DNA of 64,000 bases, taken from assembly GCF_045055315.1 (NCBI RefSeq), contig NZ_CP173677.1, positions 744,001 to 808,000 of the forward strand. The letters are read 5' to 3'. The notes beneath the pieces are model-generated. The model had not been told where the DNA came from. It worked only from the letters and a program-made list of their open reading frames with translations, and did no database searches. Positions 8,997-18,130 of this stretch are shown here, piece after piece (positions within the stretch are counted from its first letter, which is position 1; every line of letters starts with the position of its first letter). The translations under genes were made by a program, and so were the position numbers. This DNA comes from Brachymonas wangyanguii. GTDB taxonomy: Bacteria; Pseudomonadota; Gammaproteobacteria; Burkholderiales; Burkholderiaceae_C.

Positions 8997-10145
8997 TCAG
9001 GACTCGGTGGGGGCAGAGGTAAAGCCGACCACCTCCAGGTCATAGCCGGCCATGCTCGGCATGCGGCGCGACTTGCCCATGATGTTGATCTTGCGCACGC
9101 CGCATTCGCGCAGCACCTGGGCACCAATGCCGTAGCTGCGCAGGTCGTGGCTGCGGTTGCCCGGTGCCACGCTGGGCTGGGCCGTGCCATTGAACTGGGC
9201 CAGCAGCTGTTCAGCGCTTTCGCCGCAGTTGAGCAGCACGACCACGCCACGCTGCTGCGCGTGGATGTGGCGCAGGCTGTCTTCCAGGCTCCAGCTGTGC
9301 AGCTGGCGATCCACCTCGAGCGCGTCGAGCACCGACAGCGGCTCGTGCACGCGCACCGGCACCACATCGCTCTCGTCCCAGTGGCCCTTGACCAGCGCCA
9401 GGTGCAGGTTGCCGCTGGGCAGATCCTGGTAGGCATGGGCCATGAATTCGCCGTGCGCGGTCATCAGCGTGCGGCTGGCCATCTTGCGGATCATGGATTC
9501 GGTGCGGCTGCGGTGCTCGATCAGGTCGGCAATGGTGCCGATCTTCAGGCCGTGTTCGGCGGCGAACTTCTGCAGGTCGGGCAGGCGGGCCATGGTGCCG
9601 TCATCATTCATGATCTCGCAGATCACGGCCGACGGGCTGGTGCCGGCCATGCTGGCCAGATCGCAGCCGGCTTCGGTATGGCCGGCGCGCATCAGCACGC
9701 CGCCATCCACGGCCTGCAGCGGGAACACGTGGCCGGGCTGCACCAGATCGCTGGCCTTGGCGTTGGGTGCCACGGCGGCCTGGATGGTGCGCGCACGGTC
9801 GGCGGCAGAGATGCCGGTGGTGACGCCTTCTGCCGCCTCGATGGAGACGGTGAAGGCGGTGGCGTAGACGGTGCCGTTGTTGGTGGTCATGGGCGACAGG
9901 CCCAGATGCTGGCAACGCTCGCGCGTGAGGGTCAGGCAGATCAGGCCGCGGCCATAGCGCGCCATGAAGTTGATGGCTTCGGGCGTGACGTGGTCGGCAG
10001 CGAGGATCAGGTCGCCTTCGTTTTCGCGGTCCTCGTCATCGATCAGGATCACCATCTTGCCCGCACGCATGTCGGCCACGATATCGGCCACGGGGGAGAT
10101 GGGAGCGAGCACGGCATCGGCCGGCGCACGGGAAGTATCGGTCAT
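8997..10145 (-). CDS. ribB: 3,4-dihydroxy-2-butanone 4-phosphate synthase with degenerate GCHII domain (RibBX)
   Basis: The N-terminal half of this 382-residue protein is a complete DHBP synthase, with the acidic loop DDEDRENEGDLI near residues 37-48 and the catalytic region around RAGHTEAGCDL. It converts ribulose 5-phosphate to the 4-carbon riboflavin precursor. The C-terminal half has the outline of GTP cyclohydrolase II. The three zinc-binding cysteines of that enzyme are missing: the expected SECLTGD and RCDCG segments read HEPLSVLD and RQLHSW. The second half is therefore unlikely to hydrolyse GTP, like the RibBX proteins known from other proteobacteria. The ATG at 10145 is chosen, although the frame stays open upstream. 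Confidence 0.9.
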   Translation of the reverse strand: MTDTSRAPADAVLAPISPVADIVADMRAGKMVILIDDEDRENEGDLILAADHVTPEAINFMARYGRGLICLTLTRERCQHLGLSPMTTNNGTVYATAFTVSIEAAEGVTTGISAADRARTIQAAVAPNAKASDLVQPGHVFPLQAVDGGVLMRAGHTEAGCDLASMAGTSPSAVICEIMNDDGTMARLPDLQKFAAEHGLKIGTIADLIEHRSRTESMIRKMASRTLMTAHGEFMAHAYQDLPSGNLHLALVKGHWDESDVVPVRVHEPLSVLDALEVDRQLHSWSLEDSLRHIHAQQRGVVVLLNCGESAEQLLAQFNGTAQPSVAPGNRSHDLRSYGIGAQVLRECGVRKINIMGKSRRMPSMAGYDLEVVGFTSAPTES

Positions 10146-10217
10146 GGGTATCTTCAAGTGGGCGCCCGCGTTGGGCGCTGCTGGGAGGGGTATTTCCCTA
10201 TTATCGCGCATTGGGCT

Positions 10218-10243
10218 GCCAGCGCCAGCCATTTGGCGCTGGC
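10218..10243 (-). terminator. strong 10-bp hairpin between the MFS gene and ribBX
   Basis: GCCAGCGCCA and TGGCGCTGGC form a perfect 10-bp stem with a 6-base loop. It is downstream of the MFS gene. There is no T-run on either strand, so if it terminates transcription it may need Rho or act only as an mRNA 3' end barrier. Confidence 0.35.
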
Positions 10244-10266
10244 TCCCTGCTGGCGATGGGGCCTCG

Positions 10267-11478
10267 TCAGCCTTGGCCGTCTTGTCGGCGCTGGGCCGCC
10301 TGCAGTGCCATGAAGGTCCACAACAGCAGCAGGCTGGCACCCCAGACGCTGGCCATGCCGATCGCCAGCTTGAGCCCGCTGCCAAACAGCAGCGGCACGA
10401 CAAAGCCGGCCACCGTGGCAAACACCGACATCTGCACAAAGGATTGCATCGATGCCGCCATGCCCTGGTTGCGCGGGAAGTAGTCCATCGCCGCCATGGT
10501 CACGCTGGGCGTGAGGAAGGATAGGCCAAAGGAATAGGCAAACAGCGGCAGCACGGCCCAGGGCACGCTGATGGCCGGACCGGCCCACAGGTTGTAGCCG
10601 AGGTTGAGGGCTACACCCAGGCCGGTGATCCAGTAGGCCAGCACGACGAAGCGGCGCCGTGTCAGCCGCGCCGCCAGCCGCGCGGCCAGCGCCGAGCCGG
10701 TGATCAGGCCGCCGACCAGCGGGATGAACATCCAGCCGAAATCGGTTTCCTCCAGGTGCAGCAGATCCATGATGAAGTGCGCAGCCGAGCCGACGTAGAG
10801 CGAGAAGCCGGCAAAGGCCAGCGCCATCAGGAACACCAGCAGCATGAAGCGCAGGTGGGTGACCGAGGACAGATAGCCGCGCGCCAGCTGCGAGGCCTTG
10901 AATGGCTGGCGTTTTTCTTCCGGCAGGCTTTCCGGCAGATAGCGCCAGCACAGCACCAGCAGCAGCGCGCCGAAGACCGCCGAAGCGCCGAAAATCCAGC
11001 GCCAGCCCAGGTGCACCTCGAGCCAGCCGCCCATGATCGGAGCCAGCGCCGGTGCCAGGCCAAACACCATGGTCATGTGCGACATCATGCGTTGCGCATC
11101 CGGGCCGTGGAACAGGTCGCGCACCACGGCACGGCCAACGACACCGCCGCCGCCCGATCCCAGCCCTTGCAGCACGCGGAAGGCCAGCAGCCATTCGATG
11201 CTCGGGCTGAAAGCCGCGCCAATCGAGGCCAAGGTGTATAGCACCAGCGAGCCCAGAATCACCTTGCGCCGGCCAAAGGCATCGGACAGCGTGCCATAGA
11301 ACAGCATCATGCCGGCCATGGCGTAGAGGAACAGGCTGAGCGTCTGCTGCATCAGCACATCGGTGGTGCCGAGATCGGCCCGGATCGAACGGAACGCGGG
11401 CAGGTAGGCGTCGATCGCCAGCGGGCCGACCATGGTCAGCGCCGACAGCAATAGCAGCATGCGGAAATAAAAGGACAT
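10267..11478 (-). CDS. Bcr/CflA-family MFS drug exporter
   Basis: This 12-helix major facilitator has 403 residues. It contains MVGPLAIDAYLPAF in helix 1, the loop 2-3 motif GTLSDAFGRRKVILG, and a helix 5 motif of drug:H+ antiporters around LAPALAPIMGG. These match the Bcr/CflA (DHA1) group, whose members export bicyclomycin, chloramphenicol or related compounds. The substrate here is unknown. It is a single gene with about 120 bases to ribBX downstream and 155 bases to the bdhA stop upstream. Confidence 0.88.
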   Translation of the reverse strand: MSFYFRMLLLLSALTMVGPLAIDAYLPAFRSIRADLGTTDVLMQQTLSLFLYAMAGMMLFYGTLSDAFGRRKVILGSLVLYTLASIGAAFSPSIEWLLAFRVLQGLGSGGGGVVGRAVVRDLFHGPDAQRMMSHMTMVFGLAPALAPIMGGWLEVHLGWRWIFGASAVFGALLLVLCWRYLPESLPEEKRQPFKASQLARGYLSSVTHLRFMLLVFLMALAFAGFSLYVGSAAHFIMDLLHLEETDFGWMFIPLVGGLITGSALAARLAARLTRRRFVVLAYWITGLGVALNLGYNLWAGPAISVPWAVLPLFAYSFGLSFLTPSVTMAAMDYFPRNQGMAASMQSFVQMSVFATVAGFVVPLLFGSGLKLAIGMASVWGASLLLLWTFMALQAAQRRQDGQG

Positions 11479-11562
11479 CCCGTGAATGTAGCCGGGAATG
11501 GCGCGCGCAAACGGGACGCAGTTGCAATGCGCTGTAACGCCAGTCGGAGATCAGCGGGCCAG

Positions 11563-11595
11563 AAAAACGGCATGCCGTCAATGACCGCATGCCGT
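11563..11595 (-). terminator. rho-independent terminator of bdhA
   Basis: On the minus strand ACGGCATGC pairs with GCATGCCGT around a loop, followed by TTTTTC. It lies about 40 bases after the bdhA stop, in the gap before the exporter gene. Confidence 0.75.
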
Positions 11596-11632
11596 CCGGG
11601 GCAGGCCACAGCCTGCCAGGAGTGGTGCCGGA

Positions 11633-12415
<783 letters not shown>

Positions 12416-12520
12416 GTGTCTCTCCTCGCAAATAGGTGAATATCAGGTAGTATCAAAAATCATCATAACAGCGCCGCGGGGCCAGATTATTGGCATCCCT
12501 ACGGCGAGCGAGGAGACAAC

Positions 12521-13483
12521 ATGACGACATCGGCACCCGCCCTTCATCACATGGTTTGCAACGCAGGGCCGCAGGCCTTCCGGCAGGCCTGGTGGCAGTG
12601 GGGCCAGCCTGATGCCGCGCACGTGGTGGTCTGTGTGCACGGCCTGACGCGTCAGGGCCGCGACTTTGACGCGCTGGCCCAGACGCTGCTGGCCGATGCC
12701 GCTGCGCGTGGTCTGCCGCCACTGCGCATCATCTGCCCGGACATTGCCGGTCGTGGCCAGAGCGAATGGCTGCGTGACCACACGCTGTACCAGGTACCGG
12801 TTTACGTGGGCGCCATGCTGCAGCTGCTGGCACACTTGCAGCAGCAGGCTCCCATCACCCGACTCGACTGGGTCGGTACCAGCATGGGCGGCCTGATCGG
12901 CCTGGGCATGACGGCGGCGCAGGCGCTGCCGGTCTGGCCGCAGGGCGTGCCGCACTTCAGCCGCATGGTGCTGAATGACGTGGGCCCGACGCTGTCCTGG
13001 CAGGCGCTGAGCCGCATCGGCAGCTATGTGGGCGACACAGGTCATTTCGCCAGTGAGGCAGAGGCAGTGGCGCATCTGCGTGAACGCTTTGCCGCCTTTG
13101 GCCCGCATTCGGATGAGGAATGGACGCAATTGAACCAGGCGCAGCTGATGCCGCACCCGCAGGGCGGCTGGCGCCAGCATTATGATCCGGCGATTGGCCG
13201 TGCCTTTGGCGATATCAGCCAGGACGCCTGGGCGCAGGGCGAGGCCATGCTGTGGCAGATGTACGACGCGATCCAGGCGCCGCTGCTGCTGCTGCGCGGT
13301 GCCGATTCCGATCTGCTGCCGCACGAAACCGCGCAGGCCATGCGGCAGCGCGGCCCGCGCGCCCAACTGGTCGAGTTTGCCGGCGTTGGCCATGCGCCCA
13401 CCATCGTGGCGCAGGACCAGCGTGATGCCGTCACCGGTTTCCTGCTGAACCCCTTGCCGGAGCCTGAAGCCCAGGCTGCCTGA
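12521..13483 (+). CDS. alpha/beta hydrolase
   Basis: This alpha/beta-fold hydrolase has 320 residues. The oxyanion region is VVVCVHGLTRQG, the nucleophile elbow is VGTSMGGLIGL, a late acidic residue lies around LRGADSDLLP, and the His is in GVGHAPT. All triad members are therefore present. Substrates of this group vary and cannot be named. The next gene, relA, starts 38 bases downstream and may be cotranscribed. Confidence 0.8.
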   Translation: MTTSAPALHHMVCNAGPQAFRQAWWQWGQPDAAHVVVCVHGLTRQGRDFDALAQTLLADAAARGLPPLRIICPDIAGRGQSEWLRDHTLYQVPVYVGAMLQLLAHLQQQAPITRLDWVGTSMGGLIGLGMTAAQALPVWPQGVPHFSRMVLNDVGPTLSWQALSRIGSYVGDTGHFASEAEAVAHLRERFAAFGPHSDEEWTQLNQAQLMPHPQGGWRQHYDPAIGRAFGDISQDAWAQGEAMLWQMYDAIQAPLLLLRGADSDLLPHETAQAMRQRGPRAQLVEFAGVGHAPTIVAQDQRDAVTGFLLNPLPEPEAQAA

Positions 13484-13521
13484 TATTTTTTTTGTGCCGC
13501 AGCGGCACCCTGAAGAAAGAC

Positions 13522-15789
13522 ATGAACACTGGACAGAATCCCGTCCCACCCTTGCCCCAGCCGGGACAGGGGGTGTCGGACGTGGTGCAGGCCGCCTCGG
13601 ACATGCTGCCGGAATCGGCAGACATCCTGACGCGGGCGCGCCATTTTGCCGCGCCGCTGCTGGCCAACAGCAAGCTGGGCACCGGCGAGAACGAACTGCA
13701 GCATGCCGATGGCATGGCGCGCATCCTGGAACAGATGGGGGGTGCGCCGGCGCTGCAGGCGGCGTCCTACCTGATCTATACCGCCTCGCACCTGAGCAAG
13801 CCCGAGGACATCATCGGCCAGAACTTTGGCCAGGAATACACCGAGCTGGTGCTGCAGGCGATGCGCCTGATGCAGCTGCAGAAGCACCACCGCGAACAGG
13901 GTCGCGACCAGGTCGCCGACATGTCGAGCCAGCTCGAGGCGGTGCGCAAGATGCTGCTGGCGTTCTCGCGCGACCTGCGCGTGCTGCTGCTGCGGCTGGC
14001 ATCGCGGCTGCAGACGCTGCGCCACTTTGCCGCCAGCAAGAGCGAATGCCCGTATGCCATGGCCTACGAATCGCTGCATGTGCTGGCACCGCTGGCCAAC
14101 CGGCTCGGTATCTGGCAGATCAAGTGGGAGCTGGAAGACCTGGCGTTCCGCTTTCTCGAGCCCGATGTCTACCGCGATGTGGCGCGACTGCTGGACGAGA
14201 AGCGCGTCGAGCGCGAGCAGCGCGTGGAGCGCCTGCGCATGCAGGTGCATGAGGGCCTGCTGGGCCAGGGTATCAGCGCCAGCCTGCAGGCGCGGCCCAA
14301 GCACATCTACAGCATCGTCAAGAAGATGCGCGGCAAGAAGCTGGAGTTTGACCACATCTACGACGTGATGGCGCTGCGCGTCATCGTGCCGGAGCTGAAG
14401 GACTGCTATGCGGCACTGAGCTGGGTGCACAGCACTTTCGAGGCGGTGCCGTCCGAATTCGATGACTACATCGTCAAGCCCAAGGCCAACGGCTATCAGT
14501 CGCTGCATACGGTGGTGATGCATGCCGAGGAGGGCCATCCGAGGCGGCCGCTGGAGATCCAGATCCGCACCCAGGCGATGCACGACCATGCCGAAACCGG
14601 CGTGGCGGCGCATTGGGCCTACAAGGAAGCCGGAGCCAAGGGCTATGCCGGCCACAGCGCCAACAGCAGCTACGACAGCAAGATCGCAGCGCTGCGCCAG
14701 CTGCTGGCCTGGGAGCGTGATTTTGCCCAGACTGGCAGTGAGCAGCCCGGAGGCCCAAGCGCCGGCACCCAGCATGCCTTGCTGGAAGACCGCATCTATG
14801 TGCTGACGCCCGATGCCGCGATTGTCGAGTTGCCGCAGGGGGCCACGCCGGTGGACTTTGCCTATGCGGTGCATACTAGTGTCGGCCACCGCTGCCGTGG
14901 TGCACGCGTGGACGGCCAGATGGTGCCGCTGCAGACCAAATTGCAGAGCGGCCAGACGGTGGAAGTCGTCACCGTCAAGGAAGGTGGCCCGTCACGCGAC
15001 TGGCTGAATCCGGAGCAGGGCTATCTGGTCAGCAACCGCGCGCGTGCCAAGGTGCGTGCCTGGTACAACGCGCAGATCACGCAGGAAACCGTGGCGCGCG
15101 GCCGCGAGGCGGTGGAAAAACTGCTGCAGCGCGAAGGCAAGACCTCGACCAACCTGGTGCATCTGGCCGAGCAGTTGGGTTTTGACAGCCCGGATGCGCT
15201 GTTCGAGGTGGTGGGCAAGGACGAGTTCTCGCTGCGCAATATCGAGGCCGTGCTCAAGCCGCAGGCACCACAACTGACCGAGGATGAGGTGGTGCTGCAG
15301 AAGACCACCGCCATGGGCGAACGCGCCCGGCGTGCCGGCCAAAAGGGTGGCGTGCTGGTGGTGGGCATGGGGTCGCTGCTGACGCAGCTCGGCAAGTGCT
15401 GCAAGCCGGCACCACCTGATGCGATTGGCGGCTTTGTCACGCGCGGCAAGGGCGTGAGCGTACACCGGCTGGATTGCGCCAACTACCGCAGCATGGTGCG
15501 CGATCATCCCGAACGCTGTATCGATGTGGAGTGGGAAGGATCTGACAGCACGGCCGGGCAGTACCCGGTGGACGTGCTGATCCAGGCCAATGCGCGTACC
15601 GGCCTGCTGCGCGACATCAGCGAGCTGTTTGCCGCCGAGAAGATGCCGGTGCTGGGCATGCACAATGATGTCAGCAAGGGCATCACGCACATGACCATGA
15701 CGGTGCAGGTGAGCGATACGCACAAGCTGGGCAAGGTGCTGCACGCCTTGCAGGGACTGCCAGGGGTGCATGGCGCGCGCCGTCGATGA
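13522..15789 (+). CDS. relA: RelA-type (p)ppGpp synthetase
   Basis: This Rel/Spo homologue has 755 residues. The hydrolase (HD) domain is present in outline, but the catalytic HD..ED residues are absent, so it should not degrade ppGpp. The synthetase domain has HIYSIVKKMRGK and, at residues 312-315, EFDD. That is the EXDD motif of monofunctional RelA rather than the RXKD motif of SpoT. TGS, zinc-finger (GKCCKPAPP) and C-terminal ACT domains follow, as in ribosome-associated RelA. The ATG at 13522 is preceded by AAGAAAG. A TTG at 13492 would add ten residues. Confidence 0.93.
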   Translation: MNTGQNPVPPLPQPGQGVSDVVQAASDMLPESADILTRARHFAAPLLANSKLGTGENELQHADGMARILEQMGGAPALQAASYLIYTASHLSKPEDIIGQNFGQEYTELVLQAMRLMQLQKHHREQGRDQVADMSSQLEAVRKMLLAFSRDLRVLLLRLASRLQTLRHFAASKSECPYAMAYESLHVLAPLANRLGIWQIKWELEDLAFRFLEPDVYRDVARLLDEKRVEREQRVERLRMQVHEGLLGQGISASLQARPKHIYSIVKKMRGKKLEFDHIYDVMALRVIVPELKDCYAALSWVHSTFEAVPSEFDDYIVKPKANGYQSLHTVVMHAEEGHPRRPLEIQIRTQAMHDHAETGVAAHWAYKEAGAKGYAGHSANSSYDSKIAALRQLLAWERDFAQTGSEQPGGPSAGTQHALLEDRIYVLTPDAAIVELPQGATPVDFAYAVHTSVGHRCRGARVDGQMVPLQTKLQSGQTVEVVTVKEGGPSRDWLNPEQGYLVSNRARAKVRAWYNAQITQETVARGREAVEKLLQREGKTSTNLVHLAEQLGFDSPDALFEVVGKDEFSLRNIEAVLKPQAPQLTEDEVVLQKTTAMGERARRAGQKGGVLVVGMGSLLTQLGKCCKPAPPDAIGGFVTRGKGVSVHRLDCANYRSMVRDHPERCIDVEWEGSDSTAGQYPVDVLIQANARTGLLRDISELFAAEKMPVLGMHNDVSKGITHMTMTVQVSDTHKLGKVLHALQGLPGVHGARRR

Positions 15790-15816
15790 AAAAATGTGGA
15801 AAGTTGACCGCACGTC

Positions 15817-15846
15817 TTGCACAAACGCAAAAATCCGGTCTATAAT
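15817..15846 (+). promoter_or_regulatory. sigma-70 promoter of tRNA-Val
   Basis: TTGCAC at 15817-15822 and a perfect TATAAT at 15841-15846 are separated by 18 bases and lie 20 bases before the tRNA. The -10 box is much closer to consensus than elsewhere in the window, as expected for a stable RNA gene. Confidence 0.8.
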
Positions 15847-15866
15847 CTCACTTCTGAACAAGTTTC

Positions 15867-15943
15867 AGGCGCGTAGCTCAGTTGGTTAGAGCACCACCTT
15901 GACATGGTGGGGGTCGCTAGTTCGAATCTAGTCGCGCCTACCA
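15867..15943 (+). tRNA. tRNA-Val(GAC)
   Basis: The 77-base cloverleaf includes an encoded CCA end. Acceptor AGGCGCG pairs with CGCGCCT. The D-arm contains GTAGCTCAGTTGGTTAGAGC, the anticodon stem CCACC/GGTGG encloses loop TTGACAT with anticodon GAC at 15901-15903, and the T-loop is TTCGAAT. No intron or mismatch is seen in the acceptor. Confidence 0.97.
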
Positions 15944-15949
15944 ATATAG

Positions 15950-15984
15950 AAAGCACCCAATGTAAAAATTGGGTGCTTTTTTAT
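15950..15984 (+). terminator. rho-independent terminator of tRNA-Val
   Basis: AAAGCACCCAAT pairs with ATTGGGTGCTTT around a short A-rich loop and is followed by TTTTTT. It begins 7 bases after the tRNA 3' end. Confidence 0.9.
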
Positions 15985-16118
15985 TGTCTGAAGGCCGGAT
16001 TTTCCCTGTCATGCAGGGCTTGGTGTTACTATCCGCTGTGGCAGTCCCTATACTGTGCGCTTGCTGCTAGGGCATGCCCATGCTTGGCATTCATACACGT
16101 TGACAGGGAGCAGATAAC

Positions 16119-16571
16119 ATGAAAAACCGTTTCTTCACCATGCTGGCCGCACTGGCCCTGATGCTGGGCGTAGCCGGCACTGCCCAGGCGCAGGCCGTGG
16201 TCAGCAAGACATCGACCGCGCAGCTGGAATCCATCATGAAACAGGAAGGCTACAGCTACACCGTCGACAAGGATGGCGATCTGGTCTGGAAAATCGATGG
16301 CTATTCGGCGTTGCTGCTGATTCCCAAGGACAAGGAATCGATCCTGTTCCGTGCCTCGTTTGACCGGAACGTGCCGCTGAGCCGCATCAACAGCTGGAAC
16401 CGCACCAAGAAATACTCCCGCAGCTACCTGGATGACGAAAACGACCCGGTGCTGGAACTCGACCTGGATCTGGAAGGTGGCGTGACGCAGGCGCGTATCG
16501 TGAGCTTCCTGAAAACCAGCAATATCTCGTTCAGCGTCTGGCGCAATGAGGTGCTGGTGGGCGACGAATAA
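16119..16571 (+). CDS. secreted YbjN-domain protein
   Basis: The 150-residue protein has a signal peptide ending at AQAQA near residue 25. The mature part resembles the YbjN family: the segments INSWNRTKKYSRSYLDDEND and LDLDLEGGV are typical of its conserved core, which has a type III secretion chaperone-like fold. E. coli YbjN affects motility and stress responses, but the molecular role is unknown. An AGGGAG ribosome site precedes the ATG. It is monocistronic, with its own terminator. Confidence 0.72.
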   Translation: MKNRFFTMLAALALMLGVAGTAQAQAVVSKTSTAQLESIMKQEGYSYTVDKDGDLVWKIDGYSALLLIPKDKESILFRASFDRNVPLSRINSWNRTKKYSRSYLDDENDPVLELDLDLEGGVTQARIVSFLKTSNISFSVWRNEVLVGDE

Positions 16572-16595
16572 GCGCTTGCTGCCATACGGACAGAC

Positions 16596-16630
16596 AGGCA
16601 CCTGGGGCTGATGCGCCAGGTGCCTTTTTC
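16596..16630 (+). terminator. rho-independent terminator after the YbjN-like gene
   Basis: AGGCACCTGG pairs with CCAGGTGCCT as a 10-bp stem, followed by TTTTTC, 25 bases after the stop codon. Confidence 0.88.
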
Positions 16631-16660
16631 TTGTCTGCTCCCGTGTGACTGGCCAGGATG

Positions 16661-16987
16661 TCAGTCACGGTACTGCCCGATGGCCTCGAGTTGAGCATAG
16701 GCAGCGGCCGTACTGCGAGCCAGTGTGGCCTTTGCCATCTCGACAAACTGGCAGGTCTTGTTGGCATCGGAATGCAGGCCGCGAGAGCGGATATGGAACT
16801 GCATGCGAAGATCCCGACGCAGATCCTCTGCCGCGTCGGATGCCTGGATCAAATGCCGGCTGGCTTCTTGCAAGGCATTCATCAGCTTCTCGAGATGCGG
16901 CCCCATATGGCTGCTCAGAGGACCCTCTGATGGGTATTCGTCCATCTCCTCATCAAGACTGGTGTGACGGTATGGTGCTGGTTTCAT
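16661..16987 (-). CDS. hypothetical helical protein
   Basis: This 108-residue protein is not recognised. There is no signal peptide or membrane helix. The first 30 residues are acidic and polar, and the rest looks helical (LEKLMNALQEASRHLIQASDAAEDLRRDL). The ATG at 16987 is chosen because CAGGAGAAAG sits just before it. The open frame extends to 17041, but the upstream part lacks a ribosome site and overlaps the neighbouring gene. The membrane-protein gene upstream ends 31 bases before this start, so the two may be cotranscribed. Confidence 0.6.
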   Translation of the reverse strand: MKPAPYRHTSLDEEMDEYPSEGPLSSHMGPHLEKLMNALQEASRHLIQASDAAEDLRRDLRMQFHIRSRGLHSDANKTCQFVEMAKATLARSTAAAYAQLEAIGQYRD

Positions 16988-17018
16988 GTCTTTCTCCTGT
17001 TGATTCAAATACGTGCTC

Positions 17019-17345
17019 TCAGAAAACCGCCAGGGCAACACCCATACCCACCAATAGCGCCATCAGGTAATCGGGATTTGACCCGCGGCCAATGCGGTGA
17101 AGATCATTCAGGATGACGGGTGTCATGCAGATCAGGTAGGCGTACCACGGAAAGCTGGTGTCCATGATGCCGAACCAGGGTTTCAGGATCAGGTAGCTGG
17201 CCACGGCACCTATGCCGGCTCCGATTACCAGCAAGGTCCGGGAGGCTTCTTCCGCGGCGATTTTTGCGAATACGAGGCCGGTGATGTTGATGATCAGGGG
17301 CGTAATGATGAACAGTCCGACCAGATAGGCGATGATGGCTTGCAT
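17019..17345 (-). CDS. small integral membrane protein
   Basis: The 108-residue protein has three or four hydrophobic segments, roughly at residues 3-26, 37-58, 66-80 and 93-107. No known family motif is recognised. Codon use matches its neighbours. It ends just before the hypothetical helical protein on the same strand. Function unknown. Confidence 0.6.
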   Translation of the reverse strand: MQAIIAYLVGLFIITPLIINITGLVFAKIAAEEASRTLLVIGAGIGAVASYLILKPWFGIMDTSFPWYAYLICMTPVILNDLHRIGRGSNPDYLMALLVGMGVALAVF

Positions 17346-17448
17346 GAGGTTTTCCTAAAAAAAGAATGCAGCAGGGCGGGCGCTGACGGGCAGCACCATG
17401 CTGGCGCGGGGTTCGCGCTGGGTGGATTCAGGGGGGAATGAAGGCCGT

Positions 17449-18129
17449 CTACGTTGACGGTGCAGAGGGCTGGCGCCTGGCGGGCTGCACCAGGGCGACA
17501 TCCAGTACATCGCGCAGATCCACCTGCTGCTCCTGTGCCGGCGCGGTCTCCAGCTGCAGCTGCCAGCCATCGTGCCGGATGCGCAGCTGGGTGGGCGTGC
17601 CACTGATGATGGGAGGAGGTGCGCCTTCCGTCGTTTTCAGCGTGATGCGCAATGGCTGTTCGCGCAGCAGGCCATCGATCAGCGTGGTGAATGTCAGGTC
17701 TGACAGCTCCGGCACGCCTGGCATCTCGATGGCGATCTTCTTGTCCAGGCGGTGCATGGGGTACTCAGTCTCGAACAGCATGCGCTTGAGCATGTCCCGC
17801 ATGGGCCAGACGAACGGCCCCAGCAGCTGCGGCGCGATCTTCTCGACCATGTTGTTCAGCGTCAGGAAGGCATAGGCCTGCGCCGGCTTGAGCCAGATGC
17901 CGGGCAGCATGCGGCTGGGCACGCCAAAGCCTTGTTCGGGATCGATATGGTAGGTGCCGGTATCCCGGTTCCAGACGATGGGCGTGTTCATCTGGCTGCG
18001 CATCAGCTCCAGGTCCCGGTGGATGGTGGCACGCGAGACTTCCAGATCGGCCATGAGCTGGGCCAGGGTCACGCCGGTGGCCCGGCTCATCAGGGCCTGG
18101 ATGCGGGAAAGACGGACGGAACGTTCCAT
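17449..18129 (-). CDS. HTH/WYL-type transcriptional regulator
   Basis: This 226-residue protein opens with a DeoR/YafY-like winged helix (VTLAQLMADLEVSRATIHRDLELMR, residues 20-44). A region resembling the WYL-type linker and ligand domain follows (WLKPAQAYAFLTLNNMVEKIAP), then a poorly conserved C-terminal half. No WYL triplet is visible, so the sensing half is shortened or divergent. It starts one base after the stop of the histone-deacetylase-like gene upstream, so the two are cotranscribed and it may control that operon. Confidence 0.72.
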   Translation of the reverse strand: MERSVRLSRIQALMSRATGVTLAQLMADLEVSRATIHRDLELMRSQMNTPIVWNRDTGTYHIDPEQGFGVPSRMLPGIWLKPAQAYAFLTLNNMVEKIAPQLLGPFVWPMRDMLKRMLFETEYPMHRLDKKIAIEMPGVPELSDLTFTTLIDGLLREQPLRITLKTTEGAPPPIISGTPTQLRIRHDGWQLQLETAPAQEQQVDLRDVLDVALVQPARRQPSAPST

Positions 18130-18130
18130 G

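Noticed and set aside
10146..10266. Possible FMN riboswitch upstream of ribBX
   Set aside because: The leader is only about 120 bases and lacks the conserved RFN core (AGGGCGGGGTGAA-like) segments.
13483..13507. T8 run followed by the hairpin GTGCCGC/GCGGCAC before relA
   Set aside because: The T-run precedes the stem on the plus strand and reads as A on the minus strand, so it is not a rho-independent terminator in either direction.
12443..14889. Long minus-strand open frames opposite the hydrolase and relA genes
   Set aside because: They are antisense shadows of two well-supported plus-strand genes and have no recognisable domain.
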